Source of the DNA: Psococerastis gibbosa
Lineage: Eukaryota > Arthropoda > Insecta > Psocodea > Psocidae
Length of the DNA: 64,000 nucleotides
Direction: 5' to 3'
NCBI GenBank assembly: GCA_963971405.1
Contig: OZ020485.1
Coordinates: 17,856,001 to 17,920,000 of the forward strand
The notes beneath the pieces are model-generated. The model had not been told where the DNA came from. It did not search any database and saw nothing but the letters and a program-made list of their open reading frames with translations. A program made the translations under genes and the position numbers. Position 1 is the stretch's first letter; each line of letters opens with the position of its first letter. Shown in pieces: positions 1 to 13,400 of this stretch.

Positions 1-44
1 AAGAAGAAGAACACTGACATTTAACTAACTTTGGTTGAAGAGGT

Positions 45-175
45 AACATCCTTTAGAGGGAATTGCACTTGTCGGGACTTGTGGTCCAGTGGTTATGACG
101 ACGCCCAGGTTAGACATAGATCGTGGGTTCGAACCCTGCCAAGTCCACTTTTTTCTATATCCTCTAATTTCCGTT
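45..175 (+). repeat. tRNA-shaped SINE copy
   Basis: A 72-nt tRNA-like body spans 75-146. The first seven bases (GGACTTG) pair with the last seven (CAAGTCC), the A box is TGGTCCAGTGG and the B box is GGTTCGAACCC. It is followed by a T-run and TATCCTCTAATTTC. Related copies lie at about 8904-9100 (minus), 17455-17495 (minus, broken), 26112-26245 (plus, truncated before the B box) and 54160-54215 (plus, 3' part only). The shared flanks and multiple copies make it a SINE rather than a working tRNA gene. Confidence 0.75.
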
Positions 176-1264
176 CTATAAAAATCTGTTTTATTGAACT
201 TATATTATTTATTTTAATCTTTCTTTAAATTTACTAAGCAAATTATTACAGAATTGGTCTATGCAAGTTGTAGAAAACTATTTCGTACGTTATATACAAA
301 GGTGTTTTCAATGTTAGGCACAGCAGTACTTCCATGAAAGTTGATGGGAACTAAAATATAAAGTTCACATAAAATTAAATAATAATAATTATTTTATTAC
401 ATATATATTATTATTATGAATTAATTATAATTAAATAATCTATAATATGATAAATAAAATATTGTTACACAACTTGAATAGATTAAATTTTTAATAACTC
501 TCTTAGTAAATTAAATAAAACCATATTATGTATCGGATTTTGGGATACCAAATTTCTACGCTCTAAATCCTTTCAATGAAGTTTTCAATTACCAAAATCT
601 AACGAATATGCAATTGTAATTGTGTGACATGTCAAGGAACAATAGTAACGAGCAGTTTTCACTGCAGAAAATAAATTGCGTGAAAGCAAACCATTACAAG
701 TCTGCTGTCGACAGCCGATAGAGTTGAAATTGCCAACATGGCGTTCGTTATAAGCACGGCACGTCAGTAATAATAAAAGATGCAACATGTTATTACATAA
801 AAGATACATAAGGTCACAACAATGCCCCTGACCCTCTGCACCTATTAGCAACCTGCTGGAGAACAAAAAAAACAAAACTAATAATGCAAGTTTTTGCGCG
901 TAAATGGAGAAATATTAACGATGAGCTTGCAGTAAAAGTTTATAACTTGTCTAATAATTAAAACATGCAATCTCATTATTACTCAGTGCATGTAATATGG
1001 TAGAGAACTGGACCGTGCGCCGGAAGATAGAAGTTCGAAGCCCTGTCATTATTTGAAGCGATTTTTATGGCGGTATTGAACCTAACCCAATGCCAACGAC
1101 CCCACGGATTTTCAGACATAATTGGTGTTGTTTCCGCATGCATTTTTGGCTACTGACTAACTCGTTAACTTCGATAGAAGAGGCATTAAAAGAAGAAGTC
1201 AGCATTAGGACCGGTGGTCTGCAGCTAGGACATGGAGATATATCCACCAATCAATGCGGCTTAC

Positions 1265-1406
1265 CTCACGTTCGTTGTTGCTGAAGGGGATACCAAGGTT
1301 AGGCATTGCCCTCAGAATTGCAACCAATGATTGAATGGTATTGCTGTACACAACCGGCCTGTACTGTTTGTAGTCCTCTGTGGTAAAACCGCTCTCGTGG
1401 ATAATT
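1265..1406 (-). CDS. Galphao: Galphao coding exon 3
   Basis: Acceptor GCAG ends at 1407 and donor GTAAG starts at 1264. It encodes 47 full codons of the start of the alpha-helical domain, including [18 protein letters not shown] and ending SNNERE. A dispersed repeat (about 1063-1170) lies less than 100 bp downstream in the following intron. Confidence 0.95.
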
Positions 1407-4400
1407 CTGCAAACAAAATCGAAAAATTAGTCCTCGAAACCTACATACAGTACAACTTGCTAATGAAAGGCAAGGTCGGGTTAAGCTAGAAGCTCTCCAG
1501 CAACTGAGGTACTTTACGAAAAGAGTTTAACCCCTAACTATTACTTACTCGCATTAACTTCACTCTTCCAGGGAAACACGTATTAATGGGTTGCCCAAAA
1601 TTGAGCAGCTTGGACGGTTTTGTCATTCGCTTCGGACCCACCTAGTCGGTTTTTTTTTTTTTTTTAAATAGTAGTGGTCTCTGACCCATCAAGGTGGGAT
1701 AGAAGGCGTCCAGAAATATATCATATTCTTATACAAATATCGATCGTTGGAGATACCATAAAGTAAAAGCCGCGTTCCTCTTTATTTTGACGTTTTGATC
1801 TCTATGTTTTGACATCCCCAGTGGCAGTTTTTTTAAATTATTTACAAATCAAATTCGTCAGGTGTGGCTGACCAGTGTTAGTGATATTAATATACATCAA
1901 CATGTAGGGGGATATCTAATAGACTCATTTACGACTCAACTCAATTTTCTTAGAAATTTAATTTTTACATCCCCCCCCCCTGATTGTGACAGAGCCAGGG
2001 ATTCTTTCTGCACCTAAGTGTAAGTAAAAGGCTTTCCTCACCATTTGATAAATTACTCACCGGATAAATTATGAATTTAAAAAGTTCTTTTAAAACTGAG
2101 GTGGTGTTCTGTACTACGCAAGTTCGTTATAATTTATTTAAGGCCGGAGGAAAAGCAAGTAACCGAACCCAGATTCTCTCTAGTCTTAGCTAACCGAATT
2201 CTGATGTTAAATACCGGGTGTTTTAGGCCACGCGACCCTAGAGCCGAGTGCCTTGCTATGAGACTGGGGGTATTGCTGACCGACAGAGGGTGCATATGGA
2301 ATGAAGGATAGTCGGGAGCATTCGGGGGACAGGTGGGCCGACATAGCGATAATATTTTTTTTTTTCCAGCCGGTACCCCCAGCACTGGGAGCATTTAATA
2401 GAAAGAATACAATACAATATTAAAGAAAATAAGGTTTTTTTTAGAGGTAATAATAATAATAACAATTCGTATATTTTTCTAAAATAATTGGCGTAACAAA
2501 TTATTTTGTAGGCCCCCTTAACCTGAAGGTGTGCGGGGTACCTACCAACTCAAATTGACAAAATTAATTATAATAATGAAGTAATTAAAAAATAAAAATA
2601 GTAATATAGATACAATAATACAACAATACATATTTATACCCTTTAGTTATTACATATAATCAGCCAAGTAGGCAGCATTAACTGGCAGCAGTGCCTCTGG
2701 TATACTCCAATGCGGCCCTTATATACTACAATAATGACTCACAGTAGTCAGTAATTTGTTTTCTATTTGAAGTCCTGGCACCCCCGGTAGATTTTTGAAA
2801 AGCATTATATGTGACATTTGCTTGGTACCAAAAACTCCGTCTAGACGTAGTTCTTATGTAGCTGGGGAGACTGACAAGCCCGAGCGCAGTATTTCTAGTA
2901 TTACGGGTAGCGGTTTTTATTAGGGAAGACTCTAAATATTTTTTGACATAAAGTAAAATTATTTTTTTATGTAGAGAGTGAAGTGGCAATAACTTCATTG
3001 CTTTAAAAAGAAGGGCGGTATGTGTCAGTCTGGACTTCTTACATATCAAACGAATGGCCATTTTTTGTGATGTAATAAGTTTTTGTAAATGAGTGGGTGC
3101 AGCACCACCATAAAATAATAGGCCATATTCAAGTCGAGACAGAAAAAATGCATTGTAAATAGTAATCATGGCGGCACTTGGCATGAATTTTGTTATGTTA
3201 AAAAGCAATAGGTTTATTGATCGTAACTGGCTGTGTAATTTAGTGATATATGGGCTCCATGACATATGTTTATCTATGATCAATCCTAAGTATTTTACAC
3301 AGTTCACCTTAGGAATGCATATGCAATGGTACAATGGTAGTTGAAAACAATACTCACTTCATCTGTTTTACTATCGTACTCTTCCCCGATTCTCCAGCAC
3401 CTGAAACATAAAAGAAAGGACATTAGATTACTAGGAATAATAGCATGTTACCAGCTATTAGGAAAAAGAAATAAAATTTAACAAAAAAAACACTATATCG
3501 AGCATGGAAGGTGCGATGGTACTAATGCTAAGGCGGGTATTCCACATACGTACATCGTCAATGAAAATTAAGAAATTGAAGGACATTTCAATTTTACTCT
3601 ATGCCATTGTTAAAATTGATCAATGATCAATTGATCATAGATCAGTAAAATCACAAACAATGAAAGAAACAAACTAAAATTAAAAAATGGCGTCATGGGA
3701 TATGACAACTATTTTAATTGATTTTTTAAAAAGAACGCATTTCTATATAAAAATTATAAAAATTATAATAAGGTTTAAATAATACGGCGACGAAGAAAAC
3801 AAATACAATTTCAAGAAACAAATGCAAACAAATTTCAAAATTTGGCGCATACGTTTCAATAGAAAATTGTCAATTTTTGAAAAAACACATGGAATGGCTG
3901 CCATCAATGAAAAATTGAAATGTCCTTCATTTCATAATTTTCATTGACGATGTACGTATGTGGAATACCCGCCTAACCAATGGTAGTTCACAGCCTCCCT
4001 ATTTCTCATAAATTAAAATCAACAGCCCACGGCTCTCCTTTTAGTAACTCCTTTCCCCACCATATCCTGGAGAGATCGTGTCCTTCAATGCTGAGGACAT
4101 GAGGCGAATGGTTACAGAAGCAGAGTTCCCGCTGATGGTTAAGAAACGGAAACTAACATACTGCAACCATGTGATGGGGAACGAAAAGTATCGCCTTCTG
4201 CGTGTAATAATCCAAGGGAAGGGACTGAGGGCTCCCGGCAGAACAACAACATCCTGATTGAAAAACCTAGAAAAAGTAGTTTGGCCAGAGCACGACTTCC
4301 CTTATCAGTGCAGCCGTCTCTAAGGTCCAAATTGCCATGATAGAGCATAGAGGAAGACGAATAAACGCACGTGGAGGGGAATAGATTATTTTCATATATC

Positions 4401-7400
4401 AAAAGTAGCCTACCCAGACCTTCGTGTACCAAATATTTGGAAATTTAGTGCCAACAACCCCCACCGCGTTTCCAGATATTATAGTACCACTGTTTCCTCA
4501 TGAACTTAGGCCGCTGGTAAACTGGCTGTTTCACATATTATTCAGAAGGGAAACATTTTAGTTATCGCAAAGTTTTCCAACTAAAACTCTGCTGATTAGC
4601 TGCAAATGTACGTCACGTGAAGAATAACTAACGGCAACTTTAAGATAGCTAGAGTGCCCCGAAAGATAGATAGCGCATTACTTAATGTACACTGACGCAA
4701 ACTTTAGACATAAACAAAGGAGTGCTAACCAACGCTCACAACCATTTCGCTATAACAAAAGTTGCAATATTATAAGGATGCCCCGTGGTAGACCAGTTGG
4801 TAGAAAACTTCACTAGGAGTTCTGAAAGGTCGAGGTTCGAGACTAGACATTAAAGGAAAAATTATCCGCTTTGCTAAAGCGGTTATCCACAATATAATTT
4901 TTGTTTCTATCCTTTCGATTTTACGATTTGGAGATTTCAACGGATTTACACGTTTTGAGGTACCAAGTAAAAAAAAAAACTGTTTTAGCAAAATGTCTGT
5001 AACTAGATTTGCGACCGGCCAAACTAGTCGATGAAATTTGATGAAGTTTGGCATGTACCTAGGTACAGTAGGTTTACAAAAAGGTGTTTTTTTCATTGTT
5101 TTAATAACATCATTTTAGGGGATTTTATTCCCAAACTCCAAACACAACGTTGAATTTTCTTCGCTGAAAACAATTTGTAACCTATTTCTTTCATGACCCT
5201 TCGGCAAGTTCTTATAGAGAAAGCTTCACTAATAGCCTCCCTCCACTTTTCAGTGATTTCCTTCAACGTTCCGCGTCTATTTAGAAGAATTAAGGTCCTC
5301 AGGTTCCTGCGTTCTCTCAGAGAAATGGGAGTTTTTCGGCCTGTTTTTCGTTTAGGATGGCTACTGCGTTTTTCACGGAACAGGCTGATAATTGACTGCA
5401 CTGTTGAAGGTGGTAGAAGCAGTTGCTGAACAATATTCCACGCAGATACGCCGGTTTGGTGAAGATATATGATCTTCTTCCTTGTTTCTTCAGAAATTGG
5501 TTTTTCACTAGGCATTTTTGTAGATGTTATTTTTACAATATTTTTCAACACTTTTCAGGTATTAAACATAAAACAGAGTTGTAAATTTTCCAATCTGCAG
5601 TAAAATTTGGCCTTTATTTAGCCCAAAGGGGGTCAAATAAAAGTGTGCGAACTAATATGCCTCACGAACGGATAAAGATTTTTTTTTTTCTGAACTGACC
5701 ATACTTCTTATATTTGAAGTAAATGTAGCTAGATATACTTTATCATGTCCTCTATCGACTGATAGCAAGTACTCTTTATAATATCATATAATAAGATATT
5801 ACTATTATTTTTAAAAACAGGAGTTGTAAATTTTTCAGGTGTGCGAACTATTCTGCCTTTGGGTTGTATTATTGGCCTATTATGGCGATTATTATTTTTA
5901 ACTTAGCCTGGGATTAAAAATGTAAACAAGATAATTTTTGAATGGAAAGAGCTATTCAAAATTGTTTTGTTTACATTTTTAACCCCAAGAATTAATTAAT
6001 ACTAAACGGCATAGGAGGCCCACTGAAGGGGCATACTAACAAGATAGATAAAGAAGAAGTTTCAGTAGACCCTACTTTTATGCCAAATCTAGAATTAGAA
6101 TCTAGGTCCTAGACCATCATGAATCCGTTTCATACACCAGCTCTCTCCACCATCAGGACCTTGTCGGACCCCCATATACACAAATGGTTGGCCAAAAACT
6201 AGCAAACGGGAAGTGGGGGTAGAGGAATCGAATCGAATACTCGATAATGGATATCCGCGATAGGTAGCTGTGTCATAACATCAATCATAACGAATTGTAA
6301 ATCCTTCCTCTCAATAAAGGGGTCGTTCAGAGGTTATTCGCATTAGATCATCAATCACATTTAATCAAATTTGCTGCCTATAACGTCATCAAAGTGGCTG
6401 TTGAATTAAAAGAAAGATATGGGCCCTTATTAGGCCCTACAATAGTGGACCACGTGTCGCGCTGTGCATTGTTTCCAATGTCCAAGAAAATATATAGAAC
6501 GTAGCAATAGCGCTGTCGAGGTTGTTATAGACATGCACAGCGCATTTGTAATAAGATATGTTGCCCTAAATATCAATACATTGAGTCATCATAAAATAAT
6601 AGGCGTTCATCGTCAACAGAAAATACAACGAACTTATTTCTAACACATAGTTTAAGGGCATAAACAACAAATGCTGAGACTATTCGCGTTGAGGAACCTA
6701 ACAAGAAAATCAGAAACGGTAGTCAGTTCTTGCTGAGCCTCCGAGATACAATCTTAGGAATCTATACGCAGTGCCATTTGAATACGCCGACCGCAGACGT
6801 TGACGAAATGTTTGGAAGTATGCTTGAACATCGACCACGGCCTATCTTCCCGGATTCTACTACTTCATCACGTAACTCCAGCCGTGGCTAGTATCTGTAC
6901 TTTATTAAGCCATGCATTCGCCTGCGTCAATGGTAAGCTTGCCTCAGCTTGTCCATTATTGCTTGTAGGCGGTGTAGGTTGACATCCAGAACGTGTACAA
7001 GTTTGCCAATGGCCAAAATTTCACACGGAAACAATACAAATAGTGTCCGAATAAAGATAAAATTTTTCACCAAGCACTCTATGGAACAAGTATTTTTGAC
7101 AAAATATACATTAAATAATACAATACCAGTTCCTTTTATAAACTTGCCCCCTCCCCAAAAAATCCTGTATCCATCTATAACGACAATCCTTAGCCATCTA
7201 AAGAAAGAAAGCGAGCTCGGGTTAAATAACAGCTCCAGTGCAATAGCAATAATGTAAACAACATCAGTCATGCTAGCAACAGCATTTGAGAACGCCACAT
7301 GAAACTTTGTAAAATTTGGCAGCTCTCCAGTGTCAGGGTTCTCTTTTATTGATCGCAATGATGTTGATATTGTGAGGTTTGCGATGCAGTGTTAATAAAT

Positions 7401-10400
7401 CTCTATATTTCTCCACTATTGCACAGTTGCCAGAGTTAACCAAACTGTAATATGAGTTAGTGGTAAAAATTAAAATTATTAGTACAGTTTTACGTTATAA
7501 TTTGAAAATACACGACCGGTTTCCGCATTTGCCATCGTCAAGTGCAATAATATAAACATAACACAAAGGCATGCAAGCTAAAACATAAAATCGTTGTCAA
7601 GATACAGTACATATGTAAATGGTAAACAATTAATTTACTAATAACGCAGGGGGCAGCTTTTAGTATTTATCATTCAAAAAGGTAACTCCAACAAAGGAAA
7701 ACTACTTAAAAAGACTACGTTGTTTATTGCAGTTTTGTTCTTAGCAATTAGCAATAGCCTTTTTAATCTCCATAGTTTCAAAAAATACTAAATAGTCTAC
7801 CCTTGTTGGCAATTTGCAAAATCAAAGTAGCAGCATTGGCTATGAGCGTTTGAAAATTTGGCTGAGTGTCCGGTTTTCCTACTCCGCGTTTGTGTTTCGT
7901 TATTCTATCTTTAAAATACCTTCCTGTTTGCCCAATATACAAACCCCGAAAATCATTACAGTCTAGTTGATAAACCCCTGATTTCTTCCCTGTCTCCAAT
8001 TTAGGCTTAAAATAAATAACGGCACTAAGAATTTAATTTTCACCCTGAGTGACAGTTTTACAATTTTAACAAGGAGACTATTATTATGTTGTATATATGT
8101 ATATACATATATATGTACATTGATCGAACAACACCCCAATTGCAAAATTTGAGAGATGTTATGAAAACATATGAAATCACAAGAACTTACGGTTGTGAGG
8201 GGGGGGGGGGATTCTTCCTAGAATTCAGAAACAAAATGGCGTCGGAAGATTTTGAAAAACGATTTTATGGACTCGGGAAGGCCATTATAAAGCCATCAAA
8301 ACCTCACAAATAATTTTTGACACAGCCGGGTCATAAAATTAAATGCGCGCCCTTAACTTATTTCTGTCTTAACTGCAAATAAAACACAAGGACTATTAAC
8401 CAATAAATTGCAATAAAAAAATTCGGAAATTTATATTAACATGAAAAATTAAAAAGCAATCTTGGCAAGAAATAGTGAGAGTGAAACACCAACTTTCACT
8501 GTTTTTGTCAACAGAGGTATAACTTTCTTCACAACTCATCAATTGGAACTTTGTGCCATACCGAAATATTCAAACCCACAAATTTTTATAAACAATGTGA
8601 TTTTGAAAGAAAAAAAAATTATTGCCTTGATACAAACAACAAAAGGAATGTTTTACTATAAGAGACAGTTCAAGGGGGGAAAGTCTTAAAAGAGTAAACA
8701 TGAAAAATACCGATCGTAAAGCTGCCAACAATGTCACGTCCCATAGAAGAAACTTTCCAAAGCATTTTCATACACTAATTGGCCCCAATAATTACAGAAA
8801 TTTATTTGGGCAAAGAACGGGTGCAGAGGCCTTCTGAGAAAGGTGCGGCCAATCGCTGCTACAGTTAGTAACAGCCACATATCATACATCAAAATGTGTA
8901 ACTGAAATTAGAGGATAGATAAAAACTGGACTTGGCGGGATTCGAATCCACGATCTACTCCTATCCGGGGCGTCGTCTTAACCGCTCGACCACAAGCCCG
9001 CCCAAACACAGTTGATGAATATCCTCTACTTATGTATATGCTCGTATTAACATGATTCGTAATGTTAGACAGGTTAGCACAGCTACACAACTATCTAACC
9101 GAACAAGTCAGTGAGCTTACTTTAATTGAATTGAAAACGACTTTATTGCAAAAAAAGGCGAACAATAAGACTATAAAGTCTTCTTTTAATGCTAACCTTA
9201 GAAAACAAAAATATTGTATTAATTAGTGATAGATGCTTAAAAATAAATAGAGAAGAAACAAGAGAGGAAGAGAGAAAAAGAAAAAAAAAAAAAAAAAAGG
9301 ATAATGCCATAAAGGCAATGTTTTTACACACTATAACGTGGTGGTTGCCTCTTCAATCGAAGTTAATTTATAAGAAGCAGTGTTATATACCCCATATAAT
9401 ACTGCAAAATAATATCAAAATGTAGATAAGTATGTCTTCTAAGGGATGCGATATTTTTGATAGCTCTACAATGGATATTTCTTGTAAAATTCGGCTTTGT
9501 TCAAAAAACGCTAAGTGGGGGTGTCCGATTTGCCCTTAACTTTAATTTTCCACTCTTCTTCTGAACTCACAATCTCATCGATTGATGGGCAGCAAGCCCC
9601 TCCATATTTTCCTCCAGTTCTCCCAGTCTAGCGCTTTTCTCTTCGCCTACCTTAGAAGACTCCCGAATGAACTGAGATGCTACAAACTTCCCTAAATTAC
9701 TTAGAAACCATCTCTTAGAGAAAGCTTTCTACATTGTCACTGAGGTCCTAGCGCAATGAAAATGACAAAACTACCTGATTTTTGCCGATTTTTACATTTA
9801 CTTTCTTGTCGATTACTTCTTGATTACTTGATTGTATAATTTAACAGAAATATACTATATGTTTATCTATTTATTTCATTCTTAATACGTTCGAGCTCCT
9901 GCGTCCTCCTTCAGTTGATTCATTCTTGGGCCACCCTCTTCTATTGGCTCCTTCCACTGTGCCCTCAATGATGATGTGTACGAGACTCTTGTGTAGAAGC
10001 CCTACCCACTCATTTACTTTTTATCTCAGGAAACAACTGTCGATCTTCTTGAATAGCTTCTAGCCTTCTACCACTCTTCGGCATGTGGTCCCACCAGCTG
10101 ATACGAAGCAACCCAATACATTGCATTGCGGCTATTCGTTAAGTAAATACAGAAGTTGACACAGACATAAAGTGCATACGTACATGCCATAATACAATGA
10201 TCATGTTGTCAATACCAGATATAACCAGGTATGGAACGTGCCCCCAGTAACGACTATAGGCACGTGACTTGCATGCCCTATTGACTATTAATGGCAATTT
10301 TAGCAAGAAATACAACAAGAAACAACTCTAGACACTATCAATGCAATAACCAATGATTAAAAATATAGCGAGAACGTGAGCTGCAATTAAATTTATTTAT

Positions 10401-13400
10401 TTATTATACGCCATATGAAGGAAAACACTGGAAAATTTAACAGAGTTTAAGTACCTCGGCAGCACCATCATGGATACAAAAGTAGTGTATTAAGTAATAA
10501 ATATAAGGATCAATAGGGGAAAACAATGACCAGGTACCCACAGCAATTTTCTTCTTCTTTGGCTACCTTGTTAGTACCCTCTTCAGGGTGTAAAACCACT
10601 CTCAAAATTCATACACAACACAATCTCGGTCGTTCGGTCGGTTTGTTGGGGCTTGGGTTCAACTGTGCAACTTACATAGCGCCAAGCCCCCGTGTTTGAA
10701 TTTGCTGTGATATGAATGAGCGGGCCTCCTGATTATAGATAGTTGATTCCGGACCAATTGCCTTCAGCCTCTCACATAAATAACCCGGGACCCGTGACTT
10801 CCCTTACGAAAGATCGTTATCCACTACACTATGGCTTTCACCAGCAACTCAATAACCGCCTCACATAATTACCGAATCCCACCAGACCAGCAAGTGTGAC
10901 ATGTCTGATAGGTTACTATCTATCATGTACACGGTCATTGAGGTCATCGAACATAATAGTACATTGGATGCACAGTGTGTTCAGATTAGTCGGACTGGAA
11001 GTTGCTGCAAGTGGAGTACCGATAAAAAGCACTATCTTTCCACAAGCTATTCCATTGGCCAATGGCGCCCACAGGAAGCACAGAAAAAAAATAGATCGTC
11101 TGCAAGCAACAGTGCCATTGGTTAGACAAGGATTTGTATTAGTACTACCTGTACCTACATGCATATTTGCAAAACCTTAGTTGCAGCAAGTTAATTCCAG
11201 TCCCCTCATCTATTTTGCAGGGTTCTGGGATGGCTCCATTATTTTTCCTTATATTTATTAATGGGTTAAGCAACTTGAAATTAAAAAAAATAATAGTCAT
11301 TTTTTAAGTTTCGCGGATGATTGTGCAATAATTTGTTCTGCTTCAAATGCATCGTTGCTACAGTGCTACTTGCTTGATTCTATAAAAAGAGTCATAAAGT
11401 GGATTACGGAACACCAGCTTATAATAAATTGAAAAAAAAACTAACATTATCGAATATTCTTATAATTATTCACCTTATAGAGTGTCTAGTATTTCGAATA
11501 CGAATGAAATTAAATGCCATGTATTTAATTGTTATCATTCAAACATGACCAATGTAATGACAAATTGTTTCTGCCCAAGTATTCTAATCGTTAACAACAT
11601 CAAATATCTGGGAATAATAATTGATAGCCATCTTTCTTGGGAGCAACATGTCAATAACTAAAAGACTAAAAAAGCTAAGGCTTATAAAATTACTTTTTTA
11701 CAACCTGAGTAAATTCATGACTACAAAAGACATGGTACCTATTTATTATGCTTTTTATCAATCAATATTACAATATGGAATCTGTTTTTGGGGGGGTGCT
11801 GGAGTTATAATAACTAAAAAAATTGTTACTTGCCAAAAATTTGCCACGAGGATGCTCAATAAAACAGGGTACTATGTTAGTACGAGGATAATTTTAAAGA
11901 GTTAGGAATTTTGTCATTTGAACTATTGTACAAGAAAATTTTACTAACAATGGTTGTAAGTAACTTGAGTAACTTTCAAGGTGACAGAATTTCTGCTAAT
12001 AACATAAGCACTAGGCAAACAGGACGTGGTTTCCTTACGGTTCCTAATTACAAATTAACACACAGCAGAAATTCTGTCAACTATACAGGTTTGAGTTACT
12101 ATAATCATATGATCAGGGCGGCATACCTAGAAAATATTACTTTGTCTGCAATTAAGAACTATATTTTAAGTCTACTCACTGACCCAGATTAAAAAACTAA
12201 CATAATAAAGTGAATTGTGCGGTGATCCCAACGCGCCTTTATTGGCTTTGTGGCACCGAATATTAGAAGAATGTGAAATGTTTTTTTGGTTAAATACACG
12301 TATATAAAAAAATATATATATTATAAAAATGATATTAAAACTTCTGAAAAAATTGCGGGCCATAACAAGTAGAATCCACCACAGCAGAGCCTGTTCAAAA
12401 CAGCAGCAAACTTGGTAGTGTGCAGGGAAGTGGCAGGGGAACATGGTGGGACATGACTAAGCGCTGAGATTAACTGCCAGTCTATGTGCGTGTCGAGTCC
12501 CGGTCACCTCCGAATGAATCTTGTGACTTTATTACGTTCCCCAAGTGGTCCAGAATCCACTATAATCAGGAGGTCCACCCTGTCAGTCAACTCCTCTTCT
12601 CCGTGAGGTGAAGGAGTCTGCCACAAGTTAATAAACAGACTCACTCTCCCCAGCAGAAATACTGAAAGCAGGCTTTGGAAAACAAACAAATATTGGGTAT
12701 ATTTTTATTGTGAAAGAATTTAAAGTTGTCATCATGACCTATGATAAGTATAAGAAGAAAACCAGAGAGCAATGGATTGATTTCAGATAACCTACTGACC
12801 TTATGCAAAACAGGCCATTGATTCACCTTCTTAGAATCCCACGACCTTCACCAATCAACTGTACTATATGAGTTGCCTTCTTAAGTAATATGCATTTAAT
12901 ACAGTATCTCGGTCAGACATAATTATTATAATTTACAGGGTTAATAGGGTCGTCCTATGCAGTCCTTAAGAGGGGCAGTCGACCACCATTTTGGGCAACA
13001 ACCTATCGGAGGAAACTCGGAGACCTAACCACTACAATACAACACGTGTTGTTAGAAACAAATGAGATGATATGCGTGTGAGACCAGGTGGGAGAAGTAT
13101 GAAGTTTACATTGGTCCGGCGCCTAGACATAACACGGACCAGCTCATGATAAACCGCAGTGAACACATAAACATGGTCTCAAAAAGTAGCCAGTGTGGGA
13201 CTCGAACCAACAACCTTTTTGATGAAACTCGCAGACCTTACCATCAGGCTACAAGACGTACTCATCAAAACAAATAAGATGCATGCGTGTGAGACCAGGT
13301 GAGACGGGTATACAGTATGACAAGAATGAGGTTCACATTGGTCCGACGCCCAGACATAACACGGACCTTCTCATGATAAACCGCAGTGAACACATAAACA

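Noticed and set aside
75..146. A functional tRNA gene
   Set aside because: The body is tRNA-shaped, but copies share long non-tRNA flanks and the anticodon arm is irregular (no T33), so SINE fits better.
8086..8689. Two 75-residue plus-strand ORFs (8086-8313, 8462-8689)
   Set aside because: One includes a G10 tract and a TA microsatellite; the other starts without ATG and matches no motif.
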